Below, in pieces: positions 9,667 to 18,450 of a DNA stretch of 64,000 nucleotides. The notes under the pieces are model-generated. The model searched no databases. It had not been told where the DNA came from and worked only from the letters and a program-made list of their open reading frames with translations. The first letter of the stretch is position 1. Each line of letters opens with the position of its first letter. The DNA is from Clostridia bacterium (GTDB lineage Bacteria > Bacillota > Clostridia > Oscillospirales > CAG-272), in the NCBI GenBank assembly GCA_017503105.1, contig JAFVTS010000011.1, forward strand, positions 84,983 to 148,982, read 5' to 3'. The position numbers and the translations under genes were made by a program.

Positions 9667-9916
9667 CATCTTTTTCACAATAAAAAAACATTTATCAAAT
9701 TTATTTAGTAATATTTTACAAATAAAAAATTAATTTTTGTGGAAGTTGTACAGCAGGGGGGCTGACGTCAAGGACGGTCCGTGAATGCAAAATTGAGATA
9801 GATCCGTAGGGCGGGGTAGAGAATCGCCGTTTCCCGAGCCTTCCCGCACGGGAAAGCTGATAAACGCAGCCGTCGGCGAAAGATAATTTAAAATGCAAAA
9901 AACAGAGCAATTCCTC
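9667..9916. repeat. Intergenic region carrying a dispersed repeat and a palindrome
   Basis: No gene is seen in this stretch. Positions 9775-9811 hold CGGTCCGTGAATGCAAAATT followed by a GATAGATCCGTAGGG segment. The same two blocks recur, rearranged, at 14121-14147 and 14163-14182. A palindrome TTCCCGCACGGGAA lies at 9841-9854. A related palindrome TTCCCACGTGGGAA lies at the same relative place before uvrA (10679-10692). This looks like a decayed dispersed intergenic element of the kind common in gut Clostridia. Confidence 0.5.
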
Positions 9917-9945
9917 TTTACATTTTTCTCGTTATGTGGTACAAT
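9917..9945 (+). promoter_or_regulatory. Promoter of the YdcF-like gene, near-duplicate of the uvrA promoter
   Basis: TTTACA (9917-9922) and TACAAT (9940-9945) are 17 bases apart. The surrounding sequence AAAACAGAG ... CTCTTTACATTTTT ... GGTACAATAATAAGAAGC is nearly the same as at 10711-10770 before uvrA. Confidence 0.75.
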
Positions 9946-9981
9946 AATAAGAAGCAAACGAAAAAACGAAAGGAGAAGTTT

Positions 9982-10596
9982 ATGAAGCTTTCGAAAATCA
10001 AAAAGGAAGAGCTTGAACTTCTTTCCGATGAACAAATAGCGGAAATTTTGTGCGGATTTAATTTGGGGGCAGCAGAAGACGCAGACGTCGCGCTGGTGCT
10101 TGGCGGAAACCCAAAGCATTGCGCAGAGCGCGGTTATAAGGCGTCGGAGATCTGGAAAGCGGGAAGAGTCAAGACTCTGATTCCCAGCGGTGGCGTGAAG
10201 TGGAATTTTGACGGCGTAGAGATCAGTGAGGCAGAATACTTGGCAGATATTATGCGCCGCGACGGAGTGCCGAAGGAGGCGATCCTCGTGGAGGACCGTG
10301 CCACTACTACTATGGAGAATATGCTTTATGCAACCATTCTCTTTGACAAGGTCTTCAGGATGCAAAACGTAAAGAGCGTGATCGTCGTTACCTCTGCGTC
10401 ACACCTTCGTCGGAGTCTCGGGCTCGCTAAGCTTCTTTTGCCGCGTTCGGTGAAGGTGATGGGCTGTCCCGCCTCTGCTATGGATAATCCGCTCGACGTC
10501 TTAAATACGGAGCACAGAAAATATCAGGCAAAGCGAGAGCTTCCGCTCTTAAAGAATCTGGTAGATTTCGGTCTTATTGACGATATTGAATTTTAA
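9982..10596 (+). CDS. YdcF/DUF218-family protein
   Basis: The ATG at 9982 follows a GGAG box and gives 204 residues. A further upstream ATG at 9934 overlaps the promoter and is rejected. The family core is visible: D-V-A-L-V-L-G-G near the N-terminus, I-P-S-G-G, the acidic/threonine motif V-E-D-R-A-T-T-T-M-E-N and I-V-V-T-S-A-S-H-L-R-R-S. DUF218 proteins are thought to bind S-adenosylmethionine or act in envelope polysaccharide assembly. This copy has no membrane segment, like the soluble E. coli YdcF type. It stands alone between two intergenic regions. Its exact role is unknown. Confidence 0.75.
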   Translation: MKLSKIKKEELELLSDEQIAEILCGFNLGAAEDADVALVLGGNPKHCAERGYKASEIWKAGRVKTLIPSGGVKWNFDGVEISEAEYLADIMRRDGVPKEAILVEDRATTTMENMLYATILFDKVFRMQNVKSVIVVTSASHLRRSLGLAKLLLPRSVKVMGCPASAMDNPLDVLNTEHRKYQAKRELPLLKNLVDFGLIDDIEF

Positions 10597-10728
10597 ATTG
10601 TATTCAAAGAGGCATCTTCGGTCAGTCTTGGCGAGAAAGAGAACCGCGGTACCGTAAAATAACGTATCACTCCATCAGCTTCCCACGTGGGAATCTTAAG
10701 AGATAACGTAAAAACAGAGTATTTTCTC

Positions 10729-10756
10729 TTTACATTTTTTCGGTTTGCGGTACAAT
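10729..10756 (+). promoter_or_regulatory. Promoter of uvrA-dut
   Basis: TTTACA (10729-10734) and TACAAT (10751-10756) are spaced by 16 bases. The downstream AATAAGAAGCAAACGAAAAA copies the ydcF-like promoter region. A palindrome TTCCCACGTGGGAA precedes it at 10679-10692. The rest of 10597-10728 holds no recognisable gene. Confidence 0.7.
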
Positions 10757-10789
10757 AATAAGAAGCAAACGAAAAAGAAGGCATAGGTA

Positions 10790-13627
10790 ATGGAAAGAAA
10801 AATAATTATAAAAGGCGCAAGAGTCAATAATTTAAAAAACATCGACCTTGAGATCCCGCGCGACAAGCTCGTCATACTGACGGGTCTTTCGGGCTCGGGA
10901 AAGTCGTCGCTTGCCTTTGACACGCTCTACGCCGAGGGGCACAGGCGCTTTGTCGAAAGCCTTTCGTCATATGCAAGAATGTTCATAGGGCAGATGGACA
11001 AGCCCGACGTCGACCTCATCGAGGGGCTTTCTCCGTCAATATCAATAGACCAGAAGACCACGTCCAAAAATCCGCGCTCCACCGTCGGCACGGTCACGGA
11101 GATATACGATTATCTGAGGCTTCTTTACGCGCGCTGCGGAACGCCGCACTGTCCCGTTTGCGGAAAAGAGATAAAGCAGCAATCCCTTGACCAGATAGTT
11201 GACAAAATAATGTCCCTCCCCGAGGGCACGCGCTTTATGGTGCTCGCGCCGATCGTAAAGGCGCAAAAGGGAATGCACGAAAAGGTCTTTGCCTCCGCGA
11301 GAAAAAGCGGCTACGCAAGAGTGCGCGTCGACGGGATAATGTACGACCTCTCCGAGGAAATAAACCTTGACAAAAATAAAAAGCACACAGTTGACATCGT
11401 GCTTGACCGCCTCGTAATAAAAGGCGATATCCGCTCGCGCCTCTCCGATTCGGTGGAAAGCGCTCTGCGCGCTGCCGACGGACGCGTGAGCGTCGCCGTC
11501 GTTGCAAGGGACGGGGATGGCGAGGAGCTTGAGTTTTCTCAGAAATACGCCTGCGAGGAGCACGGCGTAAGCTTCCCCGAGCTTGAGCCGAGAATGTTTT
11601 CCTTTAATAATCCCATAGGCGCGTGCCCCGAGTGCGCGGGCATCGGAAATATGCAAAGACTCTCGGAAAAGAAGCTCATTCCGCGAATGGAGCTTTCGCT
11701 GAGAGAGGGCGCAATTGCCGCAAACGGATTTAAAAGTATGAGCGAGGAATCGTGGACGGGGCCTCTCGTCGCGGCAGCGATGGACTCTCTCGGAATAACG
11801 CTTGACACGCCGCTCTCCGAATATTCCGAGGAGGCGATGCGCGCTCTTATGTACGGTACTGGCGACAGAAAATACACCGTGATGCGCTATTTCGGCAAGG
11901 AGGGGCGGATGCAGACCTCTTCCTTCGACGGCATAATCCCTATCATAGAAAAGCGTATGAGAATGGCAGGCGGTGATTATTACCAGGAATTCGTCGAGGA
12001 GGTCGCTTGCCCGATGTGCAAGGGCAGAAGGCTCTCGGATCTCGTGCTCGGAGTCACCGTCGGCGGACTCAACATAGATGAGATATGCCACCTTTCGGTA
12101 GATAAAATGCTGGCATTCCTTGAGGGCGTCGAGCTTGACGAGGAGCAAAGAAAGATAGCAAAGGACGTCCTGAAAGAGATAAAAGCAAGGCTCAACTTCC
12201 TTATAAGAGTCGGACTTGATTACCTTGACCTTGCAAGAACCGCAGGCACCCTTTCGGGCGGCGAGGCGCAGAGAATAAGGCTTGCCACGCAGATCGGATC
12301 GGCTCTTACGGGTGTGCTTTATATTCTTGACGAGCCGAGCATCGGACTTCATCAAAGAGATAACAGCAAGCTCATAGCCACCCTGAAAAATCTGCGCGAT
12401 CTTGGAAACAGCGTTATCGTCGTTGAGCACGACGAGGACACGATGAGGGCGGCTGATTTCATCGCCGATATCGGTCCGGGAGCGGGGATCCACGGCGGCG
12501 AGGTAGTAGCTTTCGGCACGCCCGACGAGGTCGCAGCGTGTGAAAAATCTTACACGGGTGCCTACCTTTCGGGCAGAAAGTGCATACCCGTGCCGAAAGA
12601 AAGACGCACGGGCAACGGCGCTTTTCTTTCTATAATAGGAGCGAGAGAAAACAACCTGAAGAGTCTTGACGTCGATATTCCGCTCGGATGCTTCGTTGCG
12701 GTAACGGGTGTCTCGGGCTCGGGAAAATCTTCACTTATAAATTCCGTTCTTTATAACACGCTCGCAAAGGAGCTCAACCGAGCCAACGCCTATCCGGGCA
12801 AGGTCGACAGAATAGAAGGACTTGAAAACCTTGACAAGGTAATAGCAATAGACCAAAGCCCGATCGGAAGGACGCCGAGATCAAACCCCGCGACATACAC
12901 GGGTCTTTTCGCGGATATACGAAATCTCTTTGCCAAGACGAAGGACGCGAAGGCAAAGGGCTACGACGCGGGTCGCTTCTCCTTCAACGTAAGAGGCGGA
13001 AGATGCGAGGCGTGCGAGGGTGACGGCGTTAAGTGTATCGAGATGAATTTCCTCCCCGACGTCTACGTGAAGTGCGACGTTTGTAAGGGCAAACGCTATA
13101 ACCGCGATACTCTTGAAGTAAAGTATAAGGGCAAGAGCATCTACGACGTGCTTGAGATGTCGGTCGAGGAGGGAATAAGCTTCTTTGACGGCATACCTCA
13201 GCTTCAAAGAAAATTGCAAACGCTCTTTGACGTCGGACTCGGATATATAAAGATCGGTCAGTCCTCTACCACCCTTTCGGGAGGCGAGGCGCAGAGAGTC
13301 AAGCTTGCGACGGAGCTTTCAAAGCGCTCGACGGGCAAGACGATATATATTCTCGACGAGCCGACAACGGGTCTTCACACCGAGGACGTCGCAAAGCTCA
13401 TAGCAATACTTCAAAGACTTGCGGACGGCGGAAACACCGTAGTCGTCATAGAGCATAATCTCGACCTTATAAAAACGGCGGATTACATCATCGACCTCGG
13501 CCCCGAGGGCGGTGACGGCGGCGGAACTCTCGTTGCAAAGGGCACGCCCGAAGAAATAGTAAAATGCGAAAAATCTTACACGGGTGCCTTCTTAAAAGAA
13601 AAACTTGAGCAAAAATGTAAACAATAA
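10790..13627 (+). CDS. uvrA: UvrABC excinuclease subunit A
   Basis: The 945-residue product has the normal UvrA length. It has two ABC ATPase halves: Walker [10 protein letters not shown] near residue 32 and GVSGSGKSS near 640. ABC signatures [10 protein letters not shown] and [10 protein letters not shown] are each followed by I-L-D-E-P. Zinc-binding cysteine pairs are present (CPVC, CPEC, CPMC, CEAC and CDVC). UvrA dimers scan DNA for lesions and load UvrB. The start has an AGAAGG site upstream. dut follows 30 bases later and is probably in the same operon. No LexA box was recognised in the leader. Confidence 0.97.
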   Translation: MERKIIIKGARVNNLKNIDLEIPRDKLVILTGLSGSGKSSLAFDTLYAEGHRRFVESLSSYARMFIGQMDKPDVDLIEGLSPSISIDQKTTSKNPRSTVGTVTEIYDYLRLLYARCGTPHCPVCGKEIKQQSLDQIVDKIMSLPEGTRFMVLAPIVKAQKGMHEKVFASARKSGYARVRVDGIMYDLSEEINLDKNKKHTVDIVLDRLVIKGDIRSRLSDSVESALRAADGRVSVAVVARDGDGEELEFSQKYACEEHGVSFPELEPRMFSFNNPIGACPECAGIGNMQRLSEKKLIPRMELSLREGAIAANGFKSMSEESWTGPLVAAAMDSLGITLDTPLSEYSEEAMRALMYGTGDRKYTVMRYFGKEGRMQTSSFDGIIPIIEKRMRMAGGDYYQEFVEEVACPMCKGRRLSDLVLGVTVGGLNIDEICHLSVDKMLAFLEGVELDEEQRKIAKDVLKEIKARLNFLIRVGLDYLDLARTAGTLSGGEAQRIRLATQIGSALTGVLYILDEPSIGLHQRDNSKLIATLKNLRDLGNSVIVVEHDEDTMRAADFIADIGPGAGIHGGEVVAFGTPDEVAACEKSYTGAYLSGRKCIPVPKERRTGNGAFLSIIGARENNLKSLDVDIPLGCFVAVTGVSGSGKSSLINSVLYNTLAKELNRANAYPGKVDRIEGLENLDKVIAIDQSPIGRTPRSNPATYTGLFADIRNLFAKTKDAKAKGYDAGRFSFNVRGGRCEACEGDGVKCIEMNFLPDVYVKCDVCKGKRYNRDTLEVKYKGKSIYDVLEMSVEEGISFFDGIPQLQRKLQTLFDVGLGYIKIGQSSTTLSGGEAQRVKLATELSKRSTGKTIYILDEPTTGLHTEDVAKLIAILQRLADGGNTVVVIEHNLDLIKTADYIIDLGPEGGDGGGTLVAKGTPEEIVKCEKSYTGAFLKEKLEQKCKQ

Positions 13628-13657
13628 TTTACAATAATATTTTACAGGAGCATCAAA

Positions 13658-14095
13658 ATGCAGTTTAAGGTTAAAAAACTCGATGAGCGCGCGATAATTC
13701 CCACGTACGCCACGGAGCATTCCGCGGGCGCAGACCTTTATAATATGAAGAACTCTCCCGTGACGGTGGGAGCGCACGAGACCGTGATGATAAAAACGGG
13801 TCTTGCCGTAGAAATTCCCGAGGGCTACGTAGGTCTTGTTTTCGCAAGAAGCGGAATCGCCTCGAAAAGAGGACTCGCTCCCGCTAATAAGGTTGGCGTC
13901 ATCGACTCGGATTACAGAGGTGAGTGGATGGTGGCTCTTCATAACCACTCCGACGTCCCCGCCACGGTGGACGGCGGTGAAAGAATTGCCCAGGTCGTGG
14001 TCGTTCCTTATATCACGGGCACGTTTTCGGAGGTCGAGGAGCTTTCGGAAACGGAGCGCGGCGCAGGCGGCTTCGGCTCAACGGGAAGCAAGTGA
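13658..14095 (+). CDS. dut: dUTP diphosphatase
   Basis: The 145-residue trimeric-type dUTPase carries all five motifs in order: A-G-A-D-L-Y, the R-S-G-I-A motif, the uracil-binding G-V-I-D-S-D-Y-R-G-E hairpin, G-E-R-I-A-Q and the C-terminal R-G-A-G-G-F-G-S-T-G arm that closes over the nucleotide. It removes dUTP and supplies dUMP for dTMP synthesis. A GGAG site (TTTACAGGAGC) precedes the ATG. The pairing with uvrA suggests a DNA-maintenance operon. Confidence 0.95.
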   Translation: MQFKVKKLDERAIIPTYATEHSAGADLYNMKNSPVTVGAHETVMIKTGLAVEIPEGYVGLVFARSGIASKRGLAPANKVGVIDSDYRGEWMVALHNHSDVPATVDGGERIAQVVVVPYITGTFSEVEELSETERGAGGFGSTGSK

Positions 14096-14099
14096 TTAA

Positions 14100-14230
14100 A
14101 TGCGAAATGCGGAATGCAAAATGCAAAATTAAGATAAATCCGTAGGGACCGACGTTCTCTCGCGGTCCGTGAATGCAAAATTAAAATATTCCCGTCGGGC
14201 GAGACCTCGGCTCCCGACGAACGCTGACTA
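14100..14230. repeat. Intergenic dispersed repeat, second copy
   Basis: ATGCAAAATTAAGATAAATC-CGTAGGG (14121-14147) and CGGTCCGTGAATGCAAAATT (14163-14182) match the repeat at 9775-9811. Short ATGCAAAAT units are repeated in tandem (14100-14130), and an inverted CCCGTCGGGC / CTCCCGACGA pair follows. It is non-coding. Confidence 0.5.
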
Positions 14231-14243
14231 ATTAAAAGCAAAA

Positions 14244-14281
14244 AAACGGCTCGCGGAGCAATCACGCTCCGTGAGCCGTTT
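14244..14281. terminator. Strong terminator between dut and the pseudouridine synthase gene
   Basis: Arms AAACGGCTCGCGGAGC (14244-14259) and GCTCCGTGAGCCGTTT (14266-14281) pair over 16 positions with one G-T. On the minus strand the stem runs into seven Ts, so it ends the rlu gene. It may also stop dut transcripts. Confidence 0.85.
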
Positions 14282-14283
14282 CG

Positions 14284-15243
14284 TTATTCAAAATATTCTT
14301 TTGTGAAATAAACGTCGCGCTTGTTTATCGAGAACTCCTTACCGCTAAGATAGTCGAGCACCGTCGGCTCGCCTTCAAAGGAAAAACGAAGCTTGTAAGA
14401 ATAAAGCGCTTGGTATTTATACCCCTTTGCTCTGTCGTCCTTGTTTATTCCGTATTTTCCGTCACCGACGAGGGGATGACCTACGTGCGCCATATGAGCT
14501 CTTATCTGATGCGTTCTTCCCGTCAGAAGCTCGACCTCAAGAAGGGCGGTGTCGTTTTTTTGCGCTATGACCTTGTATTTCGTGACGATGCTTTTTGCGC
14601 CGCGCGGCGGGTCTTTATCAAAGACCTTTACCGTTTTCGTCTTTTCATCCTTTAAAAGATATCCGCGCAGGGTGTCCTCTTCCTTTTTTGGAACGCCCTT
14701 GACCGCGGCAAGGTAAAACTTGTCTATCTGCCTTAGTTTTATCTTCTCGTTCATAACGCGCAGAGCTTCCGCGTTTTTTGCCGCTATAACTATGCCGCCC
14801 GTGTTTCTGTCTATGCGGTTGCAAAGCGCGGGCGCAAAGCTCTGTTCCCGTTCGGGGTCGTATTCGCCTTTTGCGTAAAGGTATGCCTGAACGTGAGTTA
14901 TCAGCGTGTCCTGCGAGCCGTTTTCGTCCTCGTGTACGGCAACGCCGGGGCGCTTGTCGAGGAGCAGAACGTTTTCGTCCTCGTAAATTATCGACAGCTT
15001 CGGTTTTATACGGGCAAGGGAATGCTCGGTCGTCTTCTTCTCAAAGAATTCCTCGGCAAGGAAGCACTGAAGCACGTCCCCCTCGGAAAGGATAGCGGAC
15101 GGCTCGGTGCGCTTTCTGTTGAGCTTGATCTTCTTGAGCCTTATGGACTTGTAGAGCAGCCCCGTCGGCAGCCCCAAGGACTTGGTGATGAATTTATCGA
15201 CCCTCTGTCCCGCGTCGTTTTTGCCTATCTTTATCTCGCGCAT
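14284..15243 (-). CDS. RluA-family 23S rRNA/tRNA pseudouridine synthase
   Basis: This is a 319-residue protein. An N-terminal S4-like RNA-binding segment (G-Q-R-V-D-K-F-I and L-Y-K-S-I-R-L-K-K-I-K-L-N-R-K-R) precedes the RluA catalytic domain. The catalytic aspartate motif reads C-N-R-I-D-R-N-T-G-G, a variant of the usual H-R-L-D-x-x-T-S-G. E-V-E-L-L-T-G-R-T-H-Q-I-R-A-H-M and H-P-L-V-G-D follow. It isomerises specific uridines in RNA. RluC/RluD-like site choice cannot be decided from sequence alone. A consensus promoter (15280-15308) and terminator make it monocistronic. Confidence 0.88.
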   Translation of the reverse strand: MREIKIGKNDAGQRVDKFITKSLGLPTGLLYKSIRLKKIKLNRKRTEPSAILSEGDVLQCFLAEEFFEKKTTEHSLARIKPKLSIIYEDENVLLLDKRPGVAVHEDENGSQDTLITHVQAYLYAKGEYDPEREQSFAPALCNRIDRNTGGIVIAAKNAEALRVMNEKIKLRQIDKFYLAAVKGVPKKEEDTLRGYLLKDEKTKTVKVFDKDPPRGAKSIVTKYKVIAQKNDTALLEVELLTGRTHQIRAHMAHVGHPLVGDGKYGINKDDRAKGYKYQALYSYKLRFSFEGEPTVLDYLSGKEFSINKRDVYFTKEYFE

Positions 15244-15279
15244 ACCGAACTCACTCTCCCTTCCTTATTCGCAAAATAT

Positions 15280-15308
15280 ATTATACACTATTTTTTTCCG
15301 TTTTGCAA
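15280..15308 (-). promoter_or_regulatory. Promoter of the pseudouridine synthase gene
   Basis: On the minus strand TTGCAA (15308-15303) and TATAAT (15285-15280) are 17 bases apart, about 36 bases before the ATG. The divergent stretch 15309-15464 shows no gene. Confidence 0.75.
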
Positions 15309-15464
15309 GTAGAAATAAAAAAGAGAGAACGAAAGCGCAAAACAGGGCTGAATTCTGTAATAAAATAAAGATTTTCTCCTTAAAAACACGGGCAGAACGG
15401 GTAGTGTGGGCTTTGCTTTTATACGGTAGCAGTCTTTTTTACAAAATAAATGTGCAAAAATACC

Positions 15465-15493
15465 TTGCATTTCTTTTTCACTTCGTGTATAAT
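15465..15493 (+). promoter_or_regulatory. Promoter of the nucleotidyltransferase gene
   Basis: TTGCAT (15465-15470) and TATAAT (15488-15493) are separated by 17 bases. AAGGAG lies at 15516-15521, before the ATG at 15533. Confidence 0.8.
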
Positions 15494-15532
15494 AAAACCG
15501 AAATACAAAACTTTTAAGGAGATTTGAAAGAT

Positions 15533-16447
15533 ATGAAAAATCCTCATCTCGTAATAATGGCGGCGGGTATGGGCAGCCGCTACGGCGGTCTTAAGCAGAT
15601 TGACCCCGTTGACGATAAAGGTCACATCATCATTGATTATTCTATTCACGACGCTATGAAGGCGGGCTTCAAGAACATCACCTTCATCATCAAAAAGACT
15701 ATCGAAAAGGATTTCCGCGAGGTCATCGATCCCCACCTTGCAGGCAAGGACGTTACCGTCCGCTACGTGTTCCAAGAGCTTGACAAGCTCCCCGAAGGAT
15801 ATACCGTTCCCGAGGGAAGAACAAAGCCCTTCGGCACCGCTCACGCGCTTCTTTGCTGTCTTGGCACGGTCGATCAGCCCTTTGCCGTCATCAACGCCGA
15901 CGACTACTACGGCGCAAACGCGTTCAAGAAGATCTACGATTTCCTTATGAACACCGACGACGATTCAAAGTATCACTTCGCTATGGTCGGATACCGCATC
16001 AAGAACACCGTAACGGAGCAGGGCACCGTTGCAAGAGGCGTTTGCGAGTACGATGAAAATTCTATGCTCACGCGCGTCACCGAGCGCACCAAGATCAGCA
16101 CCGATAAGGACGGCAGGATCTGGTATACGGAGGACGAAAAGGACTACGACCTCGACCCCGAAACGCTCGTTTCGATGAACCTTTGGGGCTTCACTCCCGC
16201 TTATCTTAAGGAATGCGAGGCGCGTTTCCCTAAGTTCCTTGAAGAAAACCTTCCGAAGAACCCCGAAAAGTGCGAGTTCTTCCTCCCCTCCGTCGTTTCC
16301 GAGCTTATCGCCGAGGGCAAGGCTGACGTAAAGGTCCTTGATAACACCGACAAGTGGTATGGCGTTACGTACAAAGAGGACAAGGCAACCGTTGTTGAAG
16401 CCTTCAAAAACCTTAAGGCACAGGGCGTTTATCCCGAAAACTTCTGA
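15533..16447 (+). CDS. Sugar-phosphate nucleotidyltransferase family protein
   Basis: The ATG at 15533 is spaced 11 bases from AAGGAG. The TTG at 15524 is too close to it. The 304-residue product begins with the nucleotide-binding loop M-A-A-G-M-G-S-R-Y-G-G-L-K-Q and has the metal-binding V-I-N-A-D-D-Y-Y-G. These mark the GT-A-like NTP_transferase fold of RmlA/GalU-type enzymes that form NDP-sugars. A further motif, T-E-Q-G-T-V-A-R-G-V, is typical of an uncharacterised clostridial subgroup annotated as nucleotidyltransferase. It is monocistronic, with its own promoter and terminator, and the sugar substrate is unknown. Confidence 0.85.
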   Translation: MKNPHLVIMAAGMGSRYGGLKQIDPVDDKGHIIIDYSIHDAMKAGFKNITFIIKKTIEKDFREVIDPHLAGKDVTVRYVFQELDKLPEGYTVPEGRTKPFGTAHALLCCLGTVDQPFAVINADDYYGANAFKKIYDFLMNTDDDSKYHFAMVGYRIKNTVTEQGTVARGVCEYDENSMLTRVTERTKISTDKDGRIWYTEDEKDYDLDPETLVSMNLWGFTPAYLKECEARFPKFLEENLPKNPEKCEFFLPSVVSELIAEGKADVKVLDNTDKWYGVTYKEDKATVVEAFKNLKAQGVYPENF

Positions 16448-16466
16448 TAAATTACATATAGCAAAA

Positions 16467-16500
16467 CCGAGCCGCTTTCGAGCGGCTCGGTCTTTGTTTA
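16467..16500 (+). terminator. Terminator of the nucleotidyltransferase gene
   Basis: A perfect 10-bp stem CCGAGCCGCT-TTCG-AGCGGCTCGG (16467-16490) is followed by TCTTTGTTTA. Confidence 0.85.
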
Positions 16501-16553
16501 TTTTGAGAAAATGCTTTCTTCGAAAAAAATAATTTTTTTGTTCAAAAGTGCCT

Positions 16554-16582
16554 TTGACTTTTTTTTAAAAAAATGTTAAAAT
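16554..16582 (+). promoter_or_regulatory. Promoter of the MATE pump gene
   Basis: TTGACT (16554-16559) and an extended -10 TGTTAAAAT (TAAAAT 16577-16582) are 17 bases apart. They place the transcript start near 16589, about 118 bases before the ATG. Confidence 0.65.
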
Positions 16583-16588
16583 ATTTAT

Positions 16589-16707
16589 GTCGAACAGCCT
16601 CAGCGCGCAGAATCACGGCAAGATTCTTCGTGTTGCTTTTTTTTGACGCAGTTTTCAGGTAGCTTTCCTCCGATAAAGACTCCTAAAATATATTTTCGGA
16701 GGATCGT
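16589..16707 (+). promoter_or_regulatory. Folded 5' leader with sequestered ribosome site before the MATE gene
   Basis: An upstream hairpin AGAATC/GATTCT (16609-16627) is followed at 16637-16644 by eight Ts, a possible attenuator. Downstream, TCCTCCGA (16666-16673) is an exact complement of TCGGAGGA (16696-16703), which contains the Shine-Dalgarno box of the pump gene. The stem would hide the ribosome site with a 22-base loop. The layout suggests translational or transcriptional control of the pump by an RNA switch or a leader-binding factor. I do not recognise a known riboswitch class. Confidence 0.5.
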
Positions 16708-18144
16708 ATGGATCACGTACAAACGGCAGAATTTCTTGGAAAAGAGAAAATTACAAAGCTTATGCTGAAATTTTCAATTCCTTGCGTGCTTTCCTTGCTT
16801 GTAAGCGCGCTATATAACATCGTAGACCAAATATTTATCGGAAACAGTGAGCTTTCCGCCCTTGGAAACGCCGCAACGGGAGTAGTGTTTCCGATATTCA
16901 TAATTTCGCAAGCCTTTGCCTGGTGCTTCGGTGACGGATGTGCCGCTTACCTGAATATTTGCCAAGGCAGAGGCGACACGAAAAGCGCGGAACGCGCCAT
17001 AGGAACGGGCATCATCGTAACTATCCTTTCTTCACTTTTGCTGATGGCGGTCTTTTATCCGCTGAAGCTTGAACTTCTTACGCTTTTCGGAGCCTCGGAG
17101 AACAGCATCGGCTACGCGACAGAGTATTTCGATGTTATTCTCGCGTTCTTCCCGATATATATGCTTTCCAATATGATGAACGCTGTTATCCGTGCCGACG
17201 GAAGCCCTGCTTGGTCTATGATATCAATGCTCGCAGGCGCCATAGTTAATATCATACTTGACCCTGTGTTTATTTTCGGCACGAAATGGGGAATGAGCGG
17301 CGCGGCTTTAGCGACCGTTATAGGACAAACGGTATCATTCATCATCAGCCTTGTGTACTTCTTCCGTACGAAGACCTTTAAACTGAACATAAGAAGCTTT
17401 ATCCCTTCACTTAAAGCTTTTTCCGAAGCACTTAAGCTTGGCGCCTCTTCGTTTATAACCCAGATGACTATCGTCGTAATTTCCTTGGTCTGCAATATAC
17501 TTCTCGCAAAATACGGAGCGGCGTCGCACTACGGAGCCGATATTCCGATAGCTATAATAGGAATCGAAAGCAAGGTATTTACCGTGGTCATCAATCTCGT
17601 TGTCGGTATCGTTCTCGGTTGCCAGCCTATAATCAGCTATAATATGGGAGCGAAAAACTACGGACGCGTACGGGAGCTTTACGGAAAAATATTGCTTTGC
17701 ACAGCTGTTATAGGTCTTGCTTCCACGGCGCTCTTCCTCTTTGCTCCCCGCGCTGTCGTCGGTCTGTTCGGTGTTCCGACCAATATTCCAAACCCCGAGG
17801 ATTATTGGACGTTTGGCGAAAAGACGTTTCGTATATTCCTTTCTCTTGTGACCTTTACTTGTATCGTAAAGATGACGTCTATTTTCTTTCAAGCGGTGGG
17901 AAGACCCGTGCGTGCGGTAGTTGCTTCTATGATACGTGACATCGTGTGCTTCATTCCTCTCATAATAATATATCCCATCGCGTTTGGCGGTGTTGAAGCG
18001 ATTCTTTATGCCGCACCGACGGCAGATTTTCTTGCTATGGCAGTAGCCACAGCTCTCACGGTACCGTTTTTAAAGCAACTCGGACGGGAAGAAAAAGAGC
18101 TTAACGCGATACTTGTAAAAGAACGGGAGGTTGATGAGAAATGA
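16708..18144 (+). CDS. MATE-family multidrug efflux transporter
   Basis: This is a 478-residue polytopic membrane protein with about twelve hydrophobic segments. Two homologous halves have the MATE pattern: K-F-S-I-P-C-V-L-S-L-L-V-S-A-L-Y-N-I-V-D-Q-I-F-I-G in the first and G-C-Q-P-I-I-S-Y-N-M-G-A in the second. MATE pumps export cationic drugs or metabolites by Na+ or H+ antiport. The closest type is the clostridial MepA/DinF-like branch. It overlaps the next gene by four bases (ATGA). The leader has a stem over its ribosome site, so expression is probably induced. Confidence 0.92.
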   Translation: MDHVQTAEFLGKEKITKLMLKFSIPCVLSLLVSALYNIVDQIFIGNSELSALGNAATGVVFPIFIISQAFAWCFGDGCAAYLNICQGRGDTKSAERAIGTGIIVTILSSLLLMAVFYPLKLELLTLFGASENSIGYATEYFDVILAFFPIYMLSNMMNAVIRADGSPAWSMISMLAGAIVNIILDPVFIFGTKWGMSGAALATVIGQTVSFIISLVYFFRTKTFKLNIRSFIPSLKAFSEALKLGASSFITQMTIVVISLVCNILLAKYGAASHYGADIPIAIIGIESKVFTVVINLVVGIVLGCQPIISYNMGAKNYGRVRELYGKILLCTAVIGLASTALFLFAPRAVVGLFGVPTNIPNPEDYWTFGEKTFRIFLSLVTFTCIVKMTSIFFQAVGRPVRAVVASMIRDIVCFIPLIIIYPIAFGGVEAILYAAPTADFLAMAVATALTVPFLKQLGREEKELNAILVKEREVDEK

Positions 18145-18410
18145 CGCTTTTAGATCAGATAAAGGACGGGATAAAAGTGCTTTACGAAGAAGGCAAAACC
18201 GTGCATTTCGGTGCGAAGATATCGCATTCGAGTGATATTTTCAATGCACCTGCGAAAATTATAGGCGTGTATCCGCATATCTTTCGTATACAATTTACAG
18301 ACGGCGGGCGTTCTTCTTTCCGCTCCGTTCAGTATGCAGAGATCCTGACAGGACAGGCGGTTATTTCAGAGCTTGACTATGCTGTGCCGAAGAGTGGATA
18401 TAAAAGATAA
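18141..18410 (+). CDS. Veg-like small protein, translationally coupled to the MATE gene
   Basis: This 89-residue soluble protein starts within the stop codon of the MATE gene (ATGA overlap), so the two are coupled. The part around residues 38-73 (A-K-I-I-G-V-Y-P-H-I-F-R-I-Q-F ... Y-A-E-I-L-T) follows the pattern of the Veg family (G-x-L-x-x-T-Y-P-S-V-F-V-V ... Y-x-D-V-L-T), a small beta-barrel protein linked to biofilm control in Bacillus. The basic Lys/Arg patch of true Veg is weaker here. The assignment is by eye and remote. A coupled partner of a drug pump would be a new setting for this fold. Confidence 0.4.
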   Translation: MTLLDQIKDGIKVLYEEGKTVHFGAKISHSSDIFNAPAKIIGVYPHIFRIQFTDGGRSSFRSVQYAEILTGQAVISELDYAVPKSGYKR

Positions 18411-18414
18411 AAAA

Positions 18415-18450
18415 AGCTGCCAAAGGAATTTCCGAATGGCAGCTCTTTTT
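18415..18450. terminator. Bidirectional terminator after the MATE/Veg-like operon
   Basis: The stem AGCTGCCA/TGGCAGCT (18415-18444) has an inner GGAA/TTCC pairing and is flanked by A and T runs on both sides. It serves this operon and the convergent permease gene. Confidence 0.8.
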
